From: SVEL01 sp045125245
Lineage (GTDB): Bacteria; Bacillota; Clostridia; Lachnospirales; Lachnospiraceae
DNA length: 64,000 bases
Direction of reading: 5' to 3'
Assembly (NCBI GenBank): GCA_045125245.1
Contig: JBGVNF010000136.1
Location: 21,694-85,693, forward strand
This document shows positions 8,361-17,300 of the stretch, piece by piece; the stretch's first letter is position 1, and each line of letters opens with the position of its first letter. Both the position numbers and the translations under genes were made by a program. The notes beneath the pieces were generated by a model. The model saw nothing but the letters and a program-made list of their open reading frames with translations. It made no database searches and was not told where the DNA came from.

Positions 8361-10466
8361 ATGAATTTAAGAGAGAAACTAAAGAATTTAAAGGTTGGGG
8401 AAAAACTAAAAAAGTCTTATAATACTATAATCGTAGCGGTTATAGTTATGGGTGTGACTGCTCTTATCGGTATGATTCTTATTAATTTAAGAGTTAAGTC
8501 TTTTAAAGATGAAGCATTTACTAATATGCAGATTCAGTTAGAGATTAAAGCTGAGATTCAAGAAATAGCTAAAGATGTATTGTGGTGTACAGCTACAGAA
8601 GATAAGGCAACTGTAACAGAAAAGATAGCTGAAACTGACGAGATTATGAAGCGTATTACAGATGGTGCTGAAAAGCTTGCGGAAAGTTTTGATGACGAAG
8701 CACTCACTAAAAAGCTTAATTATGCCATCAAGGATATGAAGATAGCTCAGTTGGAGGTAGTTGCCAAGGCTAGAGCTGGTCATAATAGAGAAGCCTTTGA
8801 ATATCTTGAGAAAAATTATGCAAAGGCGAATCAGGAAGCTATAAATGTGCTTAATACTATCGGGGAGCTTGCAGAGGAACAGGCAAATTCAGCATATTTA
8901 TTTACTATGATTCTTGGAATTGTAACTACAGTTATAGTTCTTGTGGTAGGATTAGGTACAGTATATATTTCACTTCAGTATTCTAAGGTTATCACAGATA
9001 TGATAGTTACACCTATCGAAGAGATTCGTAAGGCGGCGCGTAAACTTAGAAAGGGACGCTTGGATGCCATCATAGAATATTCTAGTGAAGATGAATTGGG
9101 AGCATTGGCTGATGACTTTAGAGAAGCTTGTGTTCAGATGAGAGATGTAGTAGAAGATGCTGGTTACATGCTTAAAGAGATGGCAGCAGGTAACTTTAAT
9201 GTAGATACACAGGCAGAAGAGAGCTATGTGGGTGAATTTAAGCTTATATTAAAGAGTGTAAGAAAGCTTAACTGTGAATTGGATATGACACTTCGTCAGA
9301 TTAATGAGGCTGCTGCACAGGTTACTATGGGTGCGGAACAGTTATCACATAGCGCACAGGCTCTCGCAGATGGTGCGACAGATCAGGCTGGAGCAGTTGA
9401 AGAGCTAACAGCTACTATAGAGAATGTTTCGAATATTGCAGATGAAAGTGCTGATAATGCAGTAGAAGCTGCAGGCAGCAGTAAAGAATCAGCAGAGGGA
9501 GCTGTTAAGAGTCGTCATGATATGGATGAACTTATCGCTGCTATGAGCAGAATTACAGCTACATCAAAAGAAATTGAAAAGATTATAGGGACTATTGAAG
9601 AGATTGCATCTCAGACAAACCTTCTTTCTCTTAATGCGTCAATTGAGGCAGCTAGAGCGGGTGAGGCAGGACGAGGCTTCGCAGTAGTAGCACAGCAGGT
9701 AGGTAAGCTTGCTATGGATAGTGCAGAATCGGCTGTACTTACAAGAAATCTTGTAAGTAAATCTCTTGAAGAAATCTCTAATGGTAATGATATAGCTCAG
9801 AGAACTATGGAAGCTATAGCAGATGTACTTGAGAGTATGGGACAGTTTGCTATGATGGCTGCAAGCTCAGCAGATGCATCTAAGACTCAGGCATATATGC
9901 TTGGTGAAGTACATACAGGTATTGAACAGATTTCTGTGGTAGTAGAGAATAACTCGGCTTCGGCTGAGGAGACATCAGCTATCAGTGAAGAGCTTTCAGC
10001 ACAGGCTGAATCGCTTAAGGGTATGGTTGAAGCATTTGAATTAAGAAAAGTGCCTGTAGATTACGAAGAGTATGGATACAGTGAAGATGATTCAGATTTG
10101 TATGAGCCGGATGACGAAGATGATGAAGATTTGGATGATGTAGAAGCAACAGAGGATTCGGATGAAAAGTCTGATAAAGAGTCAGATGAGGACACTGATG
10201 AGGAATTGGATGAGGTTTCTGAAGAAGATTCAGAAGAAGACTTTGAAGATGAGACTCAAACAGCCGATATGGATGATGAAACAGCTAGTGATGCTGAAAT
10301 CGATGAAGAAAAAGAGACTGACATAGAGTATGATCAGGAAGTGCTCCCAGAAGAATCAGAGAATTCTTTTGAAGATGATGTGGAACCTGAGTTATCTATA
10401 GGTTCAGAAGATAATGATTTTGACATTTGGTCAAATAGCGATTCTACCGATGAAGAAGAAAAATAA
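8361..10466 (+). CDS. Methyl-accepting chemotaxis protein with a long acidic C-terminal tail
   Basis: A transmembrane chemoreceptor that signals to CheA/CheW. Order of parts: TM1 (about 20-44), a helical periplasm-side domain of the four-helix-bundle kind (45-175), TM2 (about 176-205), HAMP (about 210-262) with a second HAMP-like helical stretch, then the cytoplasmic coiled coil. The signalling hairpin tip IASQTNLLSLNASIEAARAG and the following GEAGRGFAVVAQQVGKLA are textbook. After the methylation helix the protein continues from about residue 570 to 701 with a low-complexity tail made mostly of Asp, Glu and Ser. That tail has no CheR-binding pentapeptide and is unusual. AAGGAG precedes ATG 8361 and a terminator follows, so it is a single-gene unit. 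Its ligand is unknown. Confidence 0.92.
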   Translation: MNLREKLKNLKVGEKLKKSYNTIIVAVIVMGVTALIGMILINLRVKSFKDEAFTNMQIQLEIKAEIQEIAKDVLWCTATEDKATVTEKIAETDEIMKRITDGAEKLAESFDDEALTKKLNYAIKDMKIAQLEVVAKARAGHNREAFEYLEKNYAKANQEAINVLNTIGELAEEQANSAYLFTMILGIVTTVIVLVVGLGTVYISLQYSKVITDMIVTPIEEIRKAARKLRKGRLDAIIEYSSEDELGALADDFREACVQMRDVVEDAGYMLKEMAAGNFNVDTQAEESYVGEFKLILKSVRKLNCELDMTLRQINEAAAQVTMGAEQLSHSAQALADGATDQAGAVEELTATIENVSNIADESADNAVEAAGSSKESAEGAVKSRHDMDELIAAMSRITATSKEIEKIIGTIEEIASQTNLLSLNASIEAARAGEAGRGFAVVAQQVGKLAMDSAESAVLTRNLVSKSLEEISNGNDIAQRTMEAIADVLESMGQFAMMAASSADASKTQAYMLGEVHTGIEQISVVVENNSASAEETSAISEELSAQAESLKGMVEAFELRKVPVDYEEYGYSEDDSDLYEPDDEDDEDLDDVEATEDSDEKSDKESDEDTDEELDEVSEEDSEEDFEDETQTADMDDETASDAEIDEEKETDIEYDQEVLPEESENSFEDDVEPELSIGSEDNDFDIWSNSDSTDEEEK

Positions 10467-10503
10467 TATACAATAATCAGTATGAAATAAGCAAAGAGAT
10501 TGT

Positions 10504-10534
10504 GCACCTTCGATAAAATCGAAGGTGCTTTTTT
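10504..10534 (+). terminator. Rho-independent terminator after the chemoreceptor gene
   Basis: Perfect 11-bp stem GCACCTTCGAT (10504-10514) with ATCGAAGGTGC (10518-10528), loop AAA, then six T. Confidence 0.95.
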
Positions 10535-10612
10535 GTGAATAATATTTAGTGACATCTTGTTAAAGTGGTGGTAAGATTATACGCGTTGAAAAAGGATAAA
10601 AGGAGAATGGCA

Positions 10613-11713
10613 ATGTATGATTATTTAGTAGTTGGCGCGGGGCTTTATGGTGCCGTGTTTGCTCGACAGGCGAAAGATAGTGGAAAATCTGTGCTGGTTA
10701 TTGAGAAACGTTCTCATATAGCAGGAAATATTTATACAGAAGAGATAGAAGGTATAAATGTTCATAAGTACGGTGCGCATATTTTTCATACTAACAATAA
10801 AGAAGTGTGGGATTACGTAAATAGATTTGCTACATTTAATCGATATACAAATTCTCCGGTTGCAAATTATAAGGGTGAGATATATTCACTTCCTTTTAAT
10901 ATGTATACCTTTAATAAGATGTGGGGAGTCGTGACCCCGAAGGAAGCAGCTCTAAAAATTGAAGAACAGGTGAAGGCTGCAGGGATAAAAGAACCTAGGA
11001 ATCTAGAAGAACAAGCTATAAGCTTAGTGGGAACTGATATATATGAGAAATTGATAAAAGGATATACCCAGAAGCAATGGGGCAGAGCATGTGATGAGTT
11101 ACCTTCATTTATCATAAAGAGACTTCCAGTGAGATTGACTTATGATAATAATTATTTTACTGCGTTATATCAGGGTATTCCTATTGGCGGATATACGAAG
11201 CTTGTGGAAAATATGTTAGAGGGTATCAAAGTGAGACTTGATACAGATTATCTTGCAAATAGGGAAGAATATGAAAAGATAGCAAGAAAAGTTGTGTATA
11301 CAGGACCGATAGATGCCTATTATGATTACGTATATGGAAATCTTGAGTATAGATCTGTTAAATTTGAGACAGAGGTGTTAGATGAGAGTAATTATCAGGG
11401 AAATGCTGTAGTGAATTATACAGACAGTGAGACACCGTATACTAGAGTTATAGAACATAAATGGTTCGAATTTGGAAATCAGGAAAAGACTGTAATAAGT
11501 AGGGAATACAGTGCTGAATGGAAGCTGGGGGATGAACCATATTACCCAGTTAATGATGAAAAGAATGGAAACCTTTATGAAAGATATAGGGAGCTTTCAA
11601 TGAAGGAAGAAAAGGTGATATTTGGCGGAAGATTGGGCGAGTACAAGTATTACGATATGGACGCAGTGATAGAAAAAGCGTTGAAGATGACAAATAAATG
11701 GATTAAAATGTGA
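10613..11713 (+). CDS. glf: UDP-galactopyranose mutase
   Basis: A flavoenzyme that interconverts UDP-galactopyranose and UDP-galactofuranose, the donor for galactofuranose in cell-surface glycans. The N-terminal FAD-binding fold reads MYDYLVVGAGLYGAVFARQA, followed by the family hallmarks HKYGAHIFHTNN, FNMYTFNKMWG and GYTQKQWG; the C-terminus ends in the usual GRLGEYKYYDMDAVI. ATG 10613 gives 366 residues, the normal length, with AGGAG at 10601-10605 seven bases upstream. The upstream GTG (10565) and ATG 10607 have no properly spaced ribosome site. It is flanked by a terminator and by the pilus promoter, so probably a single gene. It implies galactofuranose-containing surface polysaccharide or glycoprotein. 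Confidence 0.95.
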   Translation: MYDYLVVGAGLYGAVFARQAKDSGKSVLVIEKRSHIAGNIYTEEIEGINVHKYGAHIFHTNNKEVWDYVNRFATFNRYTNSPVANYKGEIYSLPFNMYTFNKMWGVVTPKEAALKIEEQVKAAGIKEPRNLEEQAISLVGTDIYEKLIKGYTQKQWGRACDELPSFIIKRLPVRLTYDNNYFTALYQGIPIGGYTKLVENMLEGIKVRLDTDYLANREEYEKIARKVVYTGPIDAYYDYVYGNLEYRSVKFETEVLDESNYQGNAVVNYTDSETPYTRVIEHKWFEFGNQEKTVISREYSAEWKLGDEPYYPVNDEKNGNLYERYRELSMKEEKVIFGGRLGEYKYYDMDAVIEKALKMTNKWIKM

Positions 11714-11720
11714 AAATTCC

Positions 11721-11749
11721 TTGAATTCGTGTTAATAAAGTGGTAGAAT
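11721..11749 (+). promoter_or_regulatory. Promoter of the type IV pilus operon
   Basis: TTGAAT (11721-11726), 17-base spacer, TAGAAT (11744-11749). This predicts a start near 11757 and a leader of about 70 bases ending in AGGAGTTAGGAAG before pilB. Confidence 0.6.
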
Positions 11750-11828
11750 TAAAGGAAATAGTAAGAGCAGTAGAAGCTTTATGTTAGTAGATTAGTAAAA
11801 TCGCATATGGAAGATAGGAGTTAGGAAG

Positions 11829-13541
11829 ATGGCAGGATTTAGACAGAGAGTCAGAATTGGTGACATGCTTGTTCAGGCAGGACTTATCACAGAAGAACAG
11901 CTTAGTTTAGCATTGGAGGAACAGAAGAAGAAACCGAAGGGAACACGTATAGGTCAGACTATCGTAGATATGGGATATATATCAGAGCTTGATATGACCC
12001 TTGAGTTACAGAAGCATATAGATGTAGACTTTATAGATTTAAGAAAAGTAGAAATTGATGAGAGTGCCCTTCATGTATTGACAGAGGCAGATTGTAGAAA
12101 ATACAACCTTATACCATTTGCATTTAAGGATGTTATGACTTTAAGTGTAGCTATGGAGGATCCACAGGATTTCGATATAATTGATGATATATCTATCATT
12201 ACAGGTTTGCAGATAGAACCATATATCGCTATGGCGTCACAGATTAATGAGAATCTTGATAAGATATATGGAAAGCAGCAGGCGGATGCTATCGCGGAGC
12301 AGTTCTTAAAAGAGCAGGAAGATGCTTTGGGCGTTGCTGGTGATAGTGATGATGATGCGAGAAAAGATGATGTAGAGAATTCGCCTATCGTAATACTTGT
12401 TAGAAACATTATCGAGCAGGCAGTTAGACAGAGAGCCAGTGATATACATATCGAGCCATTTGAGACGAATGTAAGGGTTAGATACCGTATAGATGGTGTA
12501 CTTAGAGAGATAAATACATATGACAAGGCCTTATTCCAGGCCATTATAGCCAGAATTAAGATTATATCTGGCATGGATATTTCAGAGAAAAGAAAACCAC
12601 AGGATGGTCGTATCACTATAGATGTAGATTATAAAGAATACGATATCCGTGTATCTAATCTTCCTACAGTATATGGCGAGAAGGTCGTTATGAGACTTGC
12701 ATCTAAGGAAGGGTTCAATAGAGCGAAGAGCGAGCTTGGACTTAGACCAGAAGATTTAGAGAAGTTTGATTCGATTCTTAAGAATCCTAACGGAATTATC
12801 CTTGTTACTGGACCTACAGGTAGTGGTAAATCTACTACACTTTACACAGCGTTATCAGAGCTTAGTACAGAAGAAGTTAACGTTATCACAGTAGAAGATC
12901 CAGTAGAAGCAAATGTAAATGGTGTAAACCAGGTACAGGTTAATAATAAGGCGGATATGACATTTGCCAATGCCCTTCGTTCAATTCTTCGTCAGGACCC
13001 TGATATTATCATGATCGGAGAAATTCGAGATGGTGAGACTGCGGAAATTGCAGTTAGAGCATCTATCACAGGTCACCTTGTAGTAAGTACACTTCATACA
13101 AATAGTACAGCAGCTACCGTTGGACGTCTTATAGATATGGGTATAGAGCCATATATGCTCGGTGATTCTTTGGTAGGTATTATCGCGCAGCGTCTCGTTA
13201 GAAGACTTTGCGAGTGTAAGAAAGCAAGACCAGCTACTGCGGATGAGAAGAGAGTTCTTGGTCTTCCAGCTACTGCAGAGCAGACAGTATATGATCCAGT
13301 GGGATGTCAGGTATGTAATAACCTTGGATACAAGGGACGTATCGGTATATATGAAATAATGACGATTAATCAAAAGATTAGAAACCTTATAGCGGAGCGA
13401 GCTACTGCTGATAGGATAAAAGCAGCAGCAGAAGAGGACGGAATGAGCTCCCTTAGAGCATCAGCGGCTAAATATGTATGTGAGGGTGTCACATCAGTAG
13501 CAGAACTTATGAAGGTTACATATAGTGCAGATGAATCGTAG
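11829..13541 (+). CDS. pilB: Type IV pilus assembly ATPase PilB, with MshEN domain
   Basis: The hexameric cytoplasmic motor that drives pilus extension. Residues about 5-110 form the N-terminal MshEN (T2SSE_N) domain, with a 24-residue motif RIGDMLVQAG...LALEEQ and a second degenerate copy RIGQTIVDMG...LELQKH; in this family such tandem motifs bind cyclic di-GMP. The secretion ATPase core follows: Walker A GPTGSGKST (328-336), Asp-box region, Walker B IIMIGEIRDGETAE, His-box STLHTN. A zinc tetracysteine is present (Cys461, Cys463, Cys493, Cys496). First gene of the pilus operon, ATG 11829 preceded by AGGAG; pilT follows 14 bases after its stop. Confident on identity; nucleotide binding by the N-domain is inferred. 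Confidence 0.96.
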   Translation: MAGFRQRVRIGDMLVQAGLITEEQLSLALEEQKKKPKGTRIGQTIVDMGYISELDMTLELQKHIDVDFIDLRKVEIDESALHVLTEADCRKYNLIPFAFKDVMTLSVAMEDPQDFDIIDDISIITGLQIEPYIAMASQINENLDKIYGKQQADAIAEQFLKEQEDALGVAGDSDDDARKDDVENSPIVILVRNIIEQAVRQRASDIHIEPFETNVRVRYRIDGVLREINTYDKALFQAIIARIKIISGMDISEKRKPQDGRITIDVDYKEYDIRVSNLPTVYGEKVVMRLASKEGFNRAKSELGLRPEDLEKFDSILKNPNGIILVTGPTGSGKSTTLYTALSELSTEEVNVITVEDPVEANVNGVNQVQVNNKADMTFANALRSILRQDPDIIMIGEIRDGETAEIAVRASITGHLVVSTLHTNSTAATVGRLIDMGIEPYMLGDSLVGIIAQRLVRRLCECKKARPATADEKRVLGLPATAEQTVYDPVGCQVCNNLGYKGRIGIYEIMTINQKIRNLIAERATADRIKAAAEEDGMSSLRASAAKYVCEGVTSVAELMKVTYSADES

Positions 13542-13555
13542 ACAGGAGAAGAGTT

Positions 13556-14620
13556 ATGATTACAATGGAAGAGCTTTTAACAGCGGCAAAAGAGTATGAC
13601 GCATCTGACGTACATATTTCAGTAGGTGTACCACCTAAGATGCGTGTGAATGGTGTATTGATGGATATGAATTATCCGAAACTTTTTCCAGAGGATACCA
13701 GTGCAATAATTACTCCTACATTATCGGAGGCACAGGCTGAAGTACTTAATAGAAAGGGTGAGGTAGACTACTCTTATTCTATATCGAAAGAAGGTAGATA
13801 CCGTGTGAATGCTTATAAGCAGAGAGGTACTATGTCGGCGGCTATTCGTCTCGTAGGAACAGTTATACCTAAGCCAAACGAGCTTGGTATACCTAAGTCA
13901 GTGGTTGATCTTACAAATAGACAGAGAGGTCTTGTACTTGTAACAGGACCTACAGGTAGTGGTAAGTCTACTACACTTGCATCTATTCTTGATCAGGTAA
14001 ATGAGACGAGCCAGAAACATATTATCACACTTGAAGATCCTATCGAGTACCTTCACTCACATAAGAAATCTATGGTTAACCAGAGAGAAATCGGTACAGA
14101 TAGTAATTCTTATGCGACAGCGCTTAGAGCAGCGCTTCGTGAGGATCCAGATGTAATTCTCGTAGGAGAGATGAGAGACCTAGAGACAATTTCTATAGCT
14201 ATCACAGCAGCAGAGACAGGTCACTTAGTATTCTCTACATTACATACAACAGGTGCAGCTAGTACAATCGACAGAGTTATCGACGTATTCCCACCACATC
14301 AGCAGCAGCAGATAAGGGTACAGCTTGCTATGGTGCTTGAATGTGTAGTATCTCAGCAACTTATTGCAAAAGATAGACAGAAGGGAAGAGTCGCAGCCTT
14401 TGAGGTAATGCACAATACAGTAGCTATAAAGAATCTCATAAGAGAGAATAAGACATACCAGATTAATTCTATGATGCAGACAAGTAAGAAGATAGGTATG
14501 CAGACTATGGATGATGCCTTATATGATTTATTTATGGCAGGACAGATTAGTGCAGAATCAGCACTTAATTATGCGCAGGATCCACAGGTTATGACACGTA
14601 GATTATCTAATGGAATCTAA
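13556..14620 (+). CDS. pilT: Type IV pilus retraction ATPase PilT
   Basis: Hexameric cytoplasmic motor that depolymerises the pilus, giving retraction, twitching and DNA-uptake ability. It begins MEELLTAAKEYDASDVHISVG, a standard PilT N-terminus. Walker A GPTGSGKST (131-139), the ALRAALREDPDVILVGEMRD Walker B line, the His box TGHLVFSTLHTTGAASTIDR and VFPPHQQQQIRVQLA are all canonical. At 354 residues it is full length. AGGAGA lies upstream of ATG 13556, just after pilB; pilC follows 14 bases after the stop. Its presence shows that these are retractile pili and not a type II secretion system. Confidence 0.96.
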   Translation: MITMEELLTAAKEYDASDVHISVGVPPKMRVNGVLMDMNYPKLFPEDTSAIITPTLSEAQAEVLNRKGEVDYSYSISKEGRYRVNAYKQRGTMSAAIRLVGTVIPKPNELGIPKSVVDLTNRQRGLVLVTGPTGSGKSTTLASILDQVNETSQKHIITLEDPIEYLHSHKKSMVNQREIGTDSNSYATALRAALREDPDVILVGEMRDLETISIAITAAETGHLVFSTLHTTGAASTIDRVIDVFPPHQQQQIRVQLAMVLECVVSQQLIAKDRQKGRVAAFEVMHNTVAIKNLIRENKTYQINSMMQTSKKIGMQTMDDALYDLFMAGQISAESALNYAQDPQVMTRRLSNGI

Positions 14621-14634
14621 GGAAGGGGTATCTG

Positions 14635-15849
14635 ATGGCACAGTATTCATATAAAATAATAGATAAAGCAGGAAAGACTAAAAAAGGTACTATAGAAGCC
14701 GAGAATATAGATAAGGCAAGGACTTCCCTGAAAGCAGAAGGTAGCATATTGAGCTTGGAAGAAGCATCAGCATTAAATAAGGATATTAATATCAGCTTTG
14801 GCAGGAAGAAAAAGGTTAAAGTAAGAGATATGGGTGTCTTCTGTAAGCAGTTTAAGAGTATTCTTCAGGCTGGTATCGGTATGGTAGATGCCTTGGATAT
14901 GTTGGCTCAGCAGACTAACAGTAAGGTTCTTAAGGAAGCTTTAAAGAATGTTAAGGACAATGTACAAAAGGGTGATACACTTAACATGGCTATGAGAAAG
15001 GAAGGAACAGTATTTCCAAGTCTTCTTCTTAACATGGTAGAGGCCGGTGAGGCTTCAGGTAGCTTGGAAGTAGCACTTGATAGAATGAGTACACATTTTG
15101 ATAAGGATGCAAGACTTAAAGGTATGGTTAAGAAGGCTATGATGTATCCTATAGTACTTATCATAGTTACAATTGTTATCGCGGCGATTATGCTTATTAA
15201 GGTACTCCCAAGCTTTGCGTCAACCTTTGCGAGTATGGGTTCAGACCTACCAGGATATACAAAATTTATAATGGGACTTAGTGATTCTCTTATAGATACT
15301 TGGTATATATGGATAATAGCTATCGTAGGCATTATGTTTGCATACAAGGCATATGCAAAAACTGAGAAAGGTTCGAGAGTAATAGGAAACATAAAGCTTA
15401 AGATGCCTATATTAGGAGACTTGTTTACTAAGACGGAGTGTGCCAGATTTTCAAGAACATTATCAACACTTCTTGCAGCTGGTATGCCACTTATCGAAGC
15501 AATAGAGACAACAGGTAAAACTTTAGATAATGTAATATTTAAGGATGCTTTGGCTGACGCAGTAGTTCAGGTTCAGAGAGGTGCACCATTGTCAGCACCT
15601 ATCAAGGCATCAGGAATATTCCCTAACATGGTAGTACATATGTTATCAATCGGTGAAGAGTCAGGTAACGTAGAAGAGATGCTTGTTAATGTAGCAGAGT
15701 ATTACGACGAAGAGGTAACACTTGCTACAGATTCAGCAACAGCTATGATGGAACCACTTATTATCGTAGTAATGGCGGTAGTAGTAATCGGTATTATCGC
15801 AGCCATCTACGCACCAATCTTAAGCATGTACACCTTAGCAGAAGGTTAA
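14635..15849 (+). CDS. pilC: Type IV pilus inner-membrane platform protein PilC
   Basis: The integral membrane platform that couples PilB and PilT to pilin insertion. It has the two GspF/PilC domains, each introduced by a conserved signature (VFCKQFKSILQAGIGMVDAL near 65 and ARFSRTLSTLLAAGMPLIEA near 275), with hydrophobic segments around 175-200, 222-242 and 375-400. 404 residues is standard. It is third in the operon. Directly after its stop there is a perfect hairpin without a T-run, described separately, so expression may drop or be processed before pilA. Confidence 0.95.
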   Translation: MAQYSYKIIDKAGKTKKGTIEAENIDKARTSLKAEGSILSLEEASALNKDINISFGRKKKVKVRDMGVFCKQFKSILQAGIGMVDALDMLAQQTNSKVLKEALKNVKDNVQKGDTLNMAMRKEGTVFPSLLLNMVEAGEASGSLEVALDRMSTHFDKDARLKGMVKKAMMYPIVLIIVTIVIAAIMLIKVLPSFASTFASMGSDLPGYTKFIMGLSDSLIDTWYIWIIAIVGIMFAYKAYAKTEKGSRVIGNIKLKMPILGDLFTKTECARFSRTLSTLLAAGMPLIEAIETTGKTLDNVIFKDALADAVVQVQRGAPLSAPIKASGIFPNMVVHMLSIGEESGNVEEMLVNVAEYYDEEVTLATDSATAMMEPLIIVVMAVVVIGIIAAIYAPILSMYTLAEG

Positions 15850-15881
15850 TTCTTAATAAACAACAAGTTGTTTATTAAGAA
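15850..15881 (+). promoter_or_regulatory. Perfect hairpin between pilC and pilA, no U-tract
   Basis: TTCTTAATAAACAA (15850-15863) pairs perfectly with 15868-15881 around the tetraloop CAAG, beginning one base after the pilC stop. The following bases TAGTTCCCG have no T-run, so it is not a standard intrinsic terminator. A role as an mRNA processing or 3'-end protection hairpin, or a partial terminator, is inferred. Confidence 0.7.
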
Positions 15882-15906
15882 TAGTTCCCGTATCATTTAT
15901 CCAGTT

Positions 15907-15952
15907 ATTAACCCACGGTGTACCCGACACCAGGGTTAATGGGTGAAAACCC
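15907..15952 (+). ncRNA. Candidate structured 5'-UTR RNA element upstream of pilA
   Basis: An 8-bp outer stem ATTAACCC (15907-15914) with GGGTTAAT (15933-15940) encloses a 5-bp inner stem GGTGT (15917-15921) with ACACC (15927-15931) and loop ACCCG. It is followed immediately by GGGT-GAAA-ACCC (15941-15952). The inner loop ACCCG (15922-15926) can alternatively pair with TGGGT (15940-15944), an H-type pseudoknot that would compete with the GAAA hairpin. It lies 30 bases before the pilA ribosome site. It does not match the cyclic di-GMP-I or -II riboswitch cores as I know them. A regulatory role is inferred. Confidence 0.55.
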
Positions 15953-15996
15953 GTATATATAAACAAAAAGAAATAGGAAATTGGAGGTATTCAATT

Positions 15997-16482
15997 ATGA
16001 AGAAGTTCAAAGAAAACAACAAAGGTTTCTCTCTCGTAGAGTTAATCGTAGTAATCGCAATCATGGTTGTACTTATCGCAGTACTCGGTTCAACAATCTT
16101 AGGATATGTTGATAAGTCTAAGTACTCTAAGGACATCTCAGCACTTGATTCAATCAACACAGCAGTTAAGACATTCGTAGCAGATCCAAGCGTAGATCCA
16201 AGCTTTGCAGATGGAACATATACTCTTGACTCATTAATTACTTACGACAAGGGAAATGTTATTATGCCAATTTTAGCTGAAGTATTTACACTTGATAAGG
16301 ATGAACCAGCTAACTCTGAATTTAACAACGCATCTAAGTCTTTTGAGGGTGTAAAATTTACTGATGTTAATGTAGATATTACAAGTGGTGCAGTATCTGT
16401 TTATGTAGAAGTTAAAGCAGGTGATTATGCACCATATGTAGCTGGTACAAAGTGGAACGATCAGGGTACAACAATCAGATAA
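15997..16482 (+). CDS. pilA: Major type IV pilin PilA
   Basis: The main pilus subunit, 161 residues. The short leader MKKFKENNKG is cut by PilD after Gly10, leaving mature FSLVELIVVIAIMVVLIAVL with the essential Glu5, then a soluble C-terminal domain without cysteines. ATG 15997 is chosen because GGAGG at 15983-15987 lies nine bases upstream and the leader then has the normal length; an upstream in-frame GTG at 15943 falls inside the structured RNA element and would give an overlong leader. Codon use (ATC, CTT, GTA, GCA rich) looks highly expressed. It sits between two strong hairpins, consistent with separate control of its dose. Confidence 0.92.
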   Translation: MKKFKENNKGFSLVELIVVIAIMVVLIAVLGSTILGYVDKSKYSKDISALDSINTAVKTFVADPSVDPSFADGTYTLDSLITYDKGNVIMPILAEVFTLDKDEPANSEFNNASKSFEGVKFTDVNVDITSGAVSVYVEVKAGDYAPYVAGTKWNDQGTTIR

Positions 16483-16508
16483 GTTATAAAGTATAAGGAA
16501 GTAATAAT

Positions 16509-17282
16509 ATGCTAAGTGAGTTAATTCTGTTTACAATATTGTTCTACATAATCATATGTTTATTTGGTATCACAATCGGGAGCTTTTTAAATGTATGTAT
16601 ATACAGAATACCAAAAAAAGAGAATATTGCGACAATACGCTCACATTGCATGGAGTGTAATACACAGCTGAAGTGGTACGATTTAGTACCACTCTTCAGC
16701 TGGCTATTCCTTCGTGGTAAGTGTAGATACTGTAAGGCTAAGATATCTGTACAGTATCCATTGGTAGAACTTGCTAATGGAATCGGGTATGTATGGATTT
16801 TCTTTGTAAACGGTATTAACTTCATAAGCATATTGTATTGCTTGTGTTTTTCTGCAATGTTGGCATTAAGCGTTATAGACCTTCGCACATTTGAGATTCC
16901 AGTAGGTTTTAATATATTTATACTGGGACTTGGAGTGGTAAGGGCTATTTATGATTTTAATCATATATGGACCTATATTATAGGTATGGTATGTGTAAGT
17001 GGTTTTTTATTTATTCTCTATTTACTTACAGCAGGTAGAGGTATAGGCGGTGGAGACATTAAGCTTATGGCTGCGGCTGGACTGTTAGTGGGATGGCAGA
17101 ATATAATCGTGGCACTATGCGTAGGATGTGTCTTAGGTTCTATAATCCATGTTACACTTATGTTTGTTTTAAAGAAGGAAAGAATGTTAGCCTTTGGCCC
17201 ATATTTATCATTGGGTATATTTTTGGCTATGTTATATGGGAAGCCACTGTTTGACTGGTATGTAAGTTTGATAGTGGGTTAG
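16509..17282 (+). CDS. pilD: Prepilin peptidase / N-methylase PilD
   Basis: Multipass membrane aspartic protease that cleaves prepilin leaders after Gly and methylates the new N-terminus. The N-terminal part GSFLNVCIYRIPKKE is followed by the two CxxC zinc-type pairs (HCMECN and CRYCKA) of the methylase half. The catalytic aspartates sit in VIDLRTFEIP and GGGDIKLMAAAG, the latter in the GxGDxK-type motif. 257 residues, about eight hydrophobic segments. AAGGAAG precedes ATG 16509, 26 bases after pilA. Substrates would be PilA and the minor pilins encoded downstream. Confidence 0.94.
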   Translation: MLSELILFTILFYIIICLFGITIGSFLNVCIYRIPKKENIATIRSHCMECNTQLKWYDLVPLFSWLFLRGKCRYCKAKISVQYPLVELANGIGYVWIFFVNGINFISILYCLCFSAMLALSVIDLRTFEIPVGFNIFILGLGVVRAIYDFNHIWTYIIGMVCVSGFLFILYLLTAGRGIGGGDIKLMAAAGLLVGWQNIIVALCVGCVLGSIIHVTLMFVLKKERMLAFGPYLSLGIFLAMLYGKPLFDWYVSLIVG

Positions 17283-17300
17283 ATTTGTATTATGAAGATG

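Noticed and set aside
12071..12616. 181-residue minus-strand frame inside pilB
   Set aside because: Fully within a well-supported gene, no ribosome site, no recognisable domain.
15850..15881. Standard Rho-independent terminator between pilC and pilA
   Set aside because: The stem is perfect but no T-run follows on either strand; kept only as an unexplained hairpin.
15895..15996. Cyclic di-GMP-I or -II riboswitch before pilA
   Set aside because: The fold and conserved cores recalled for both classes are not present; only the position is similar.
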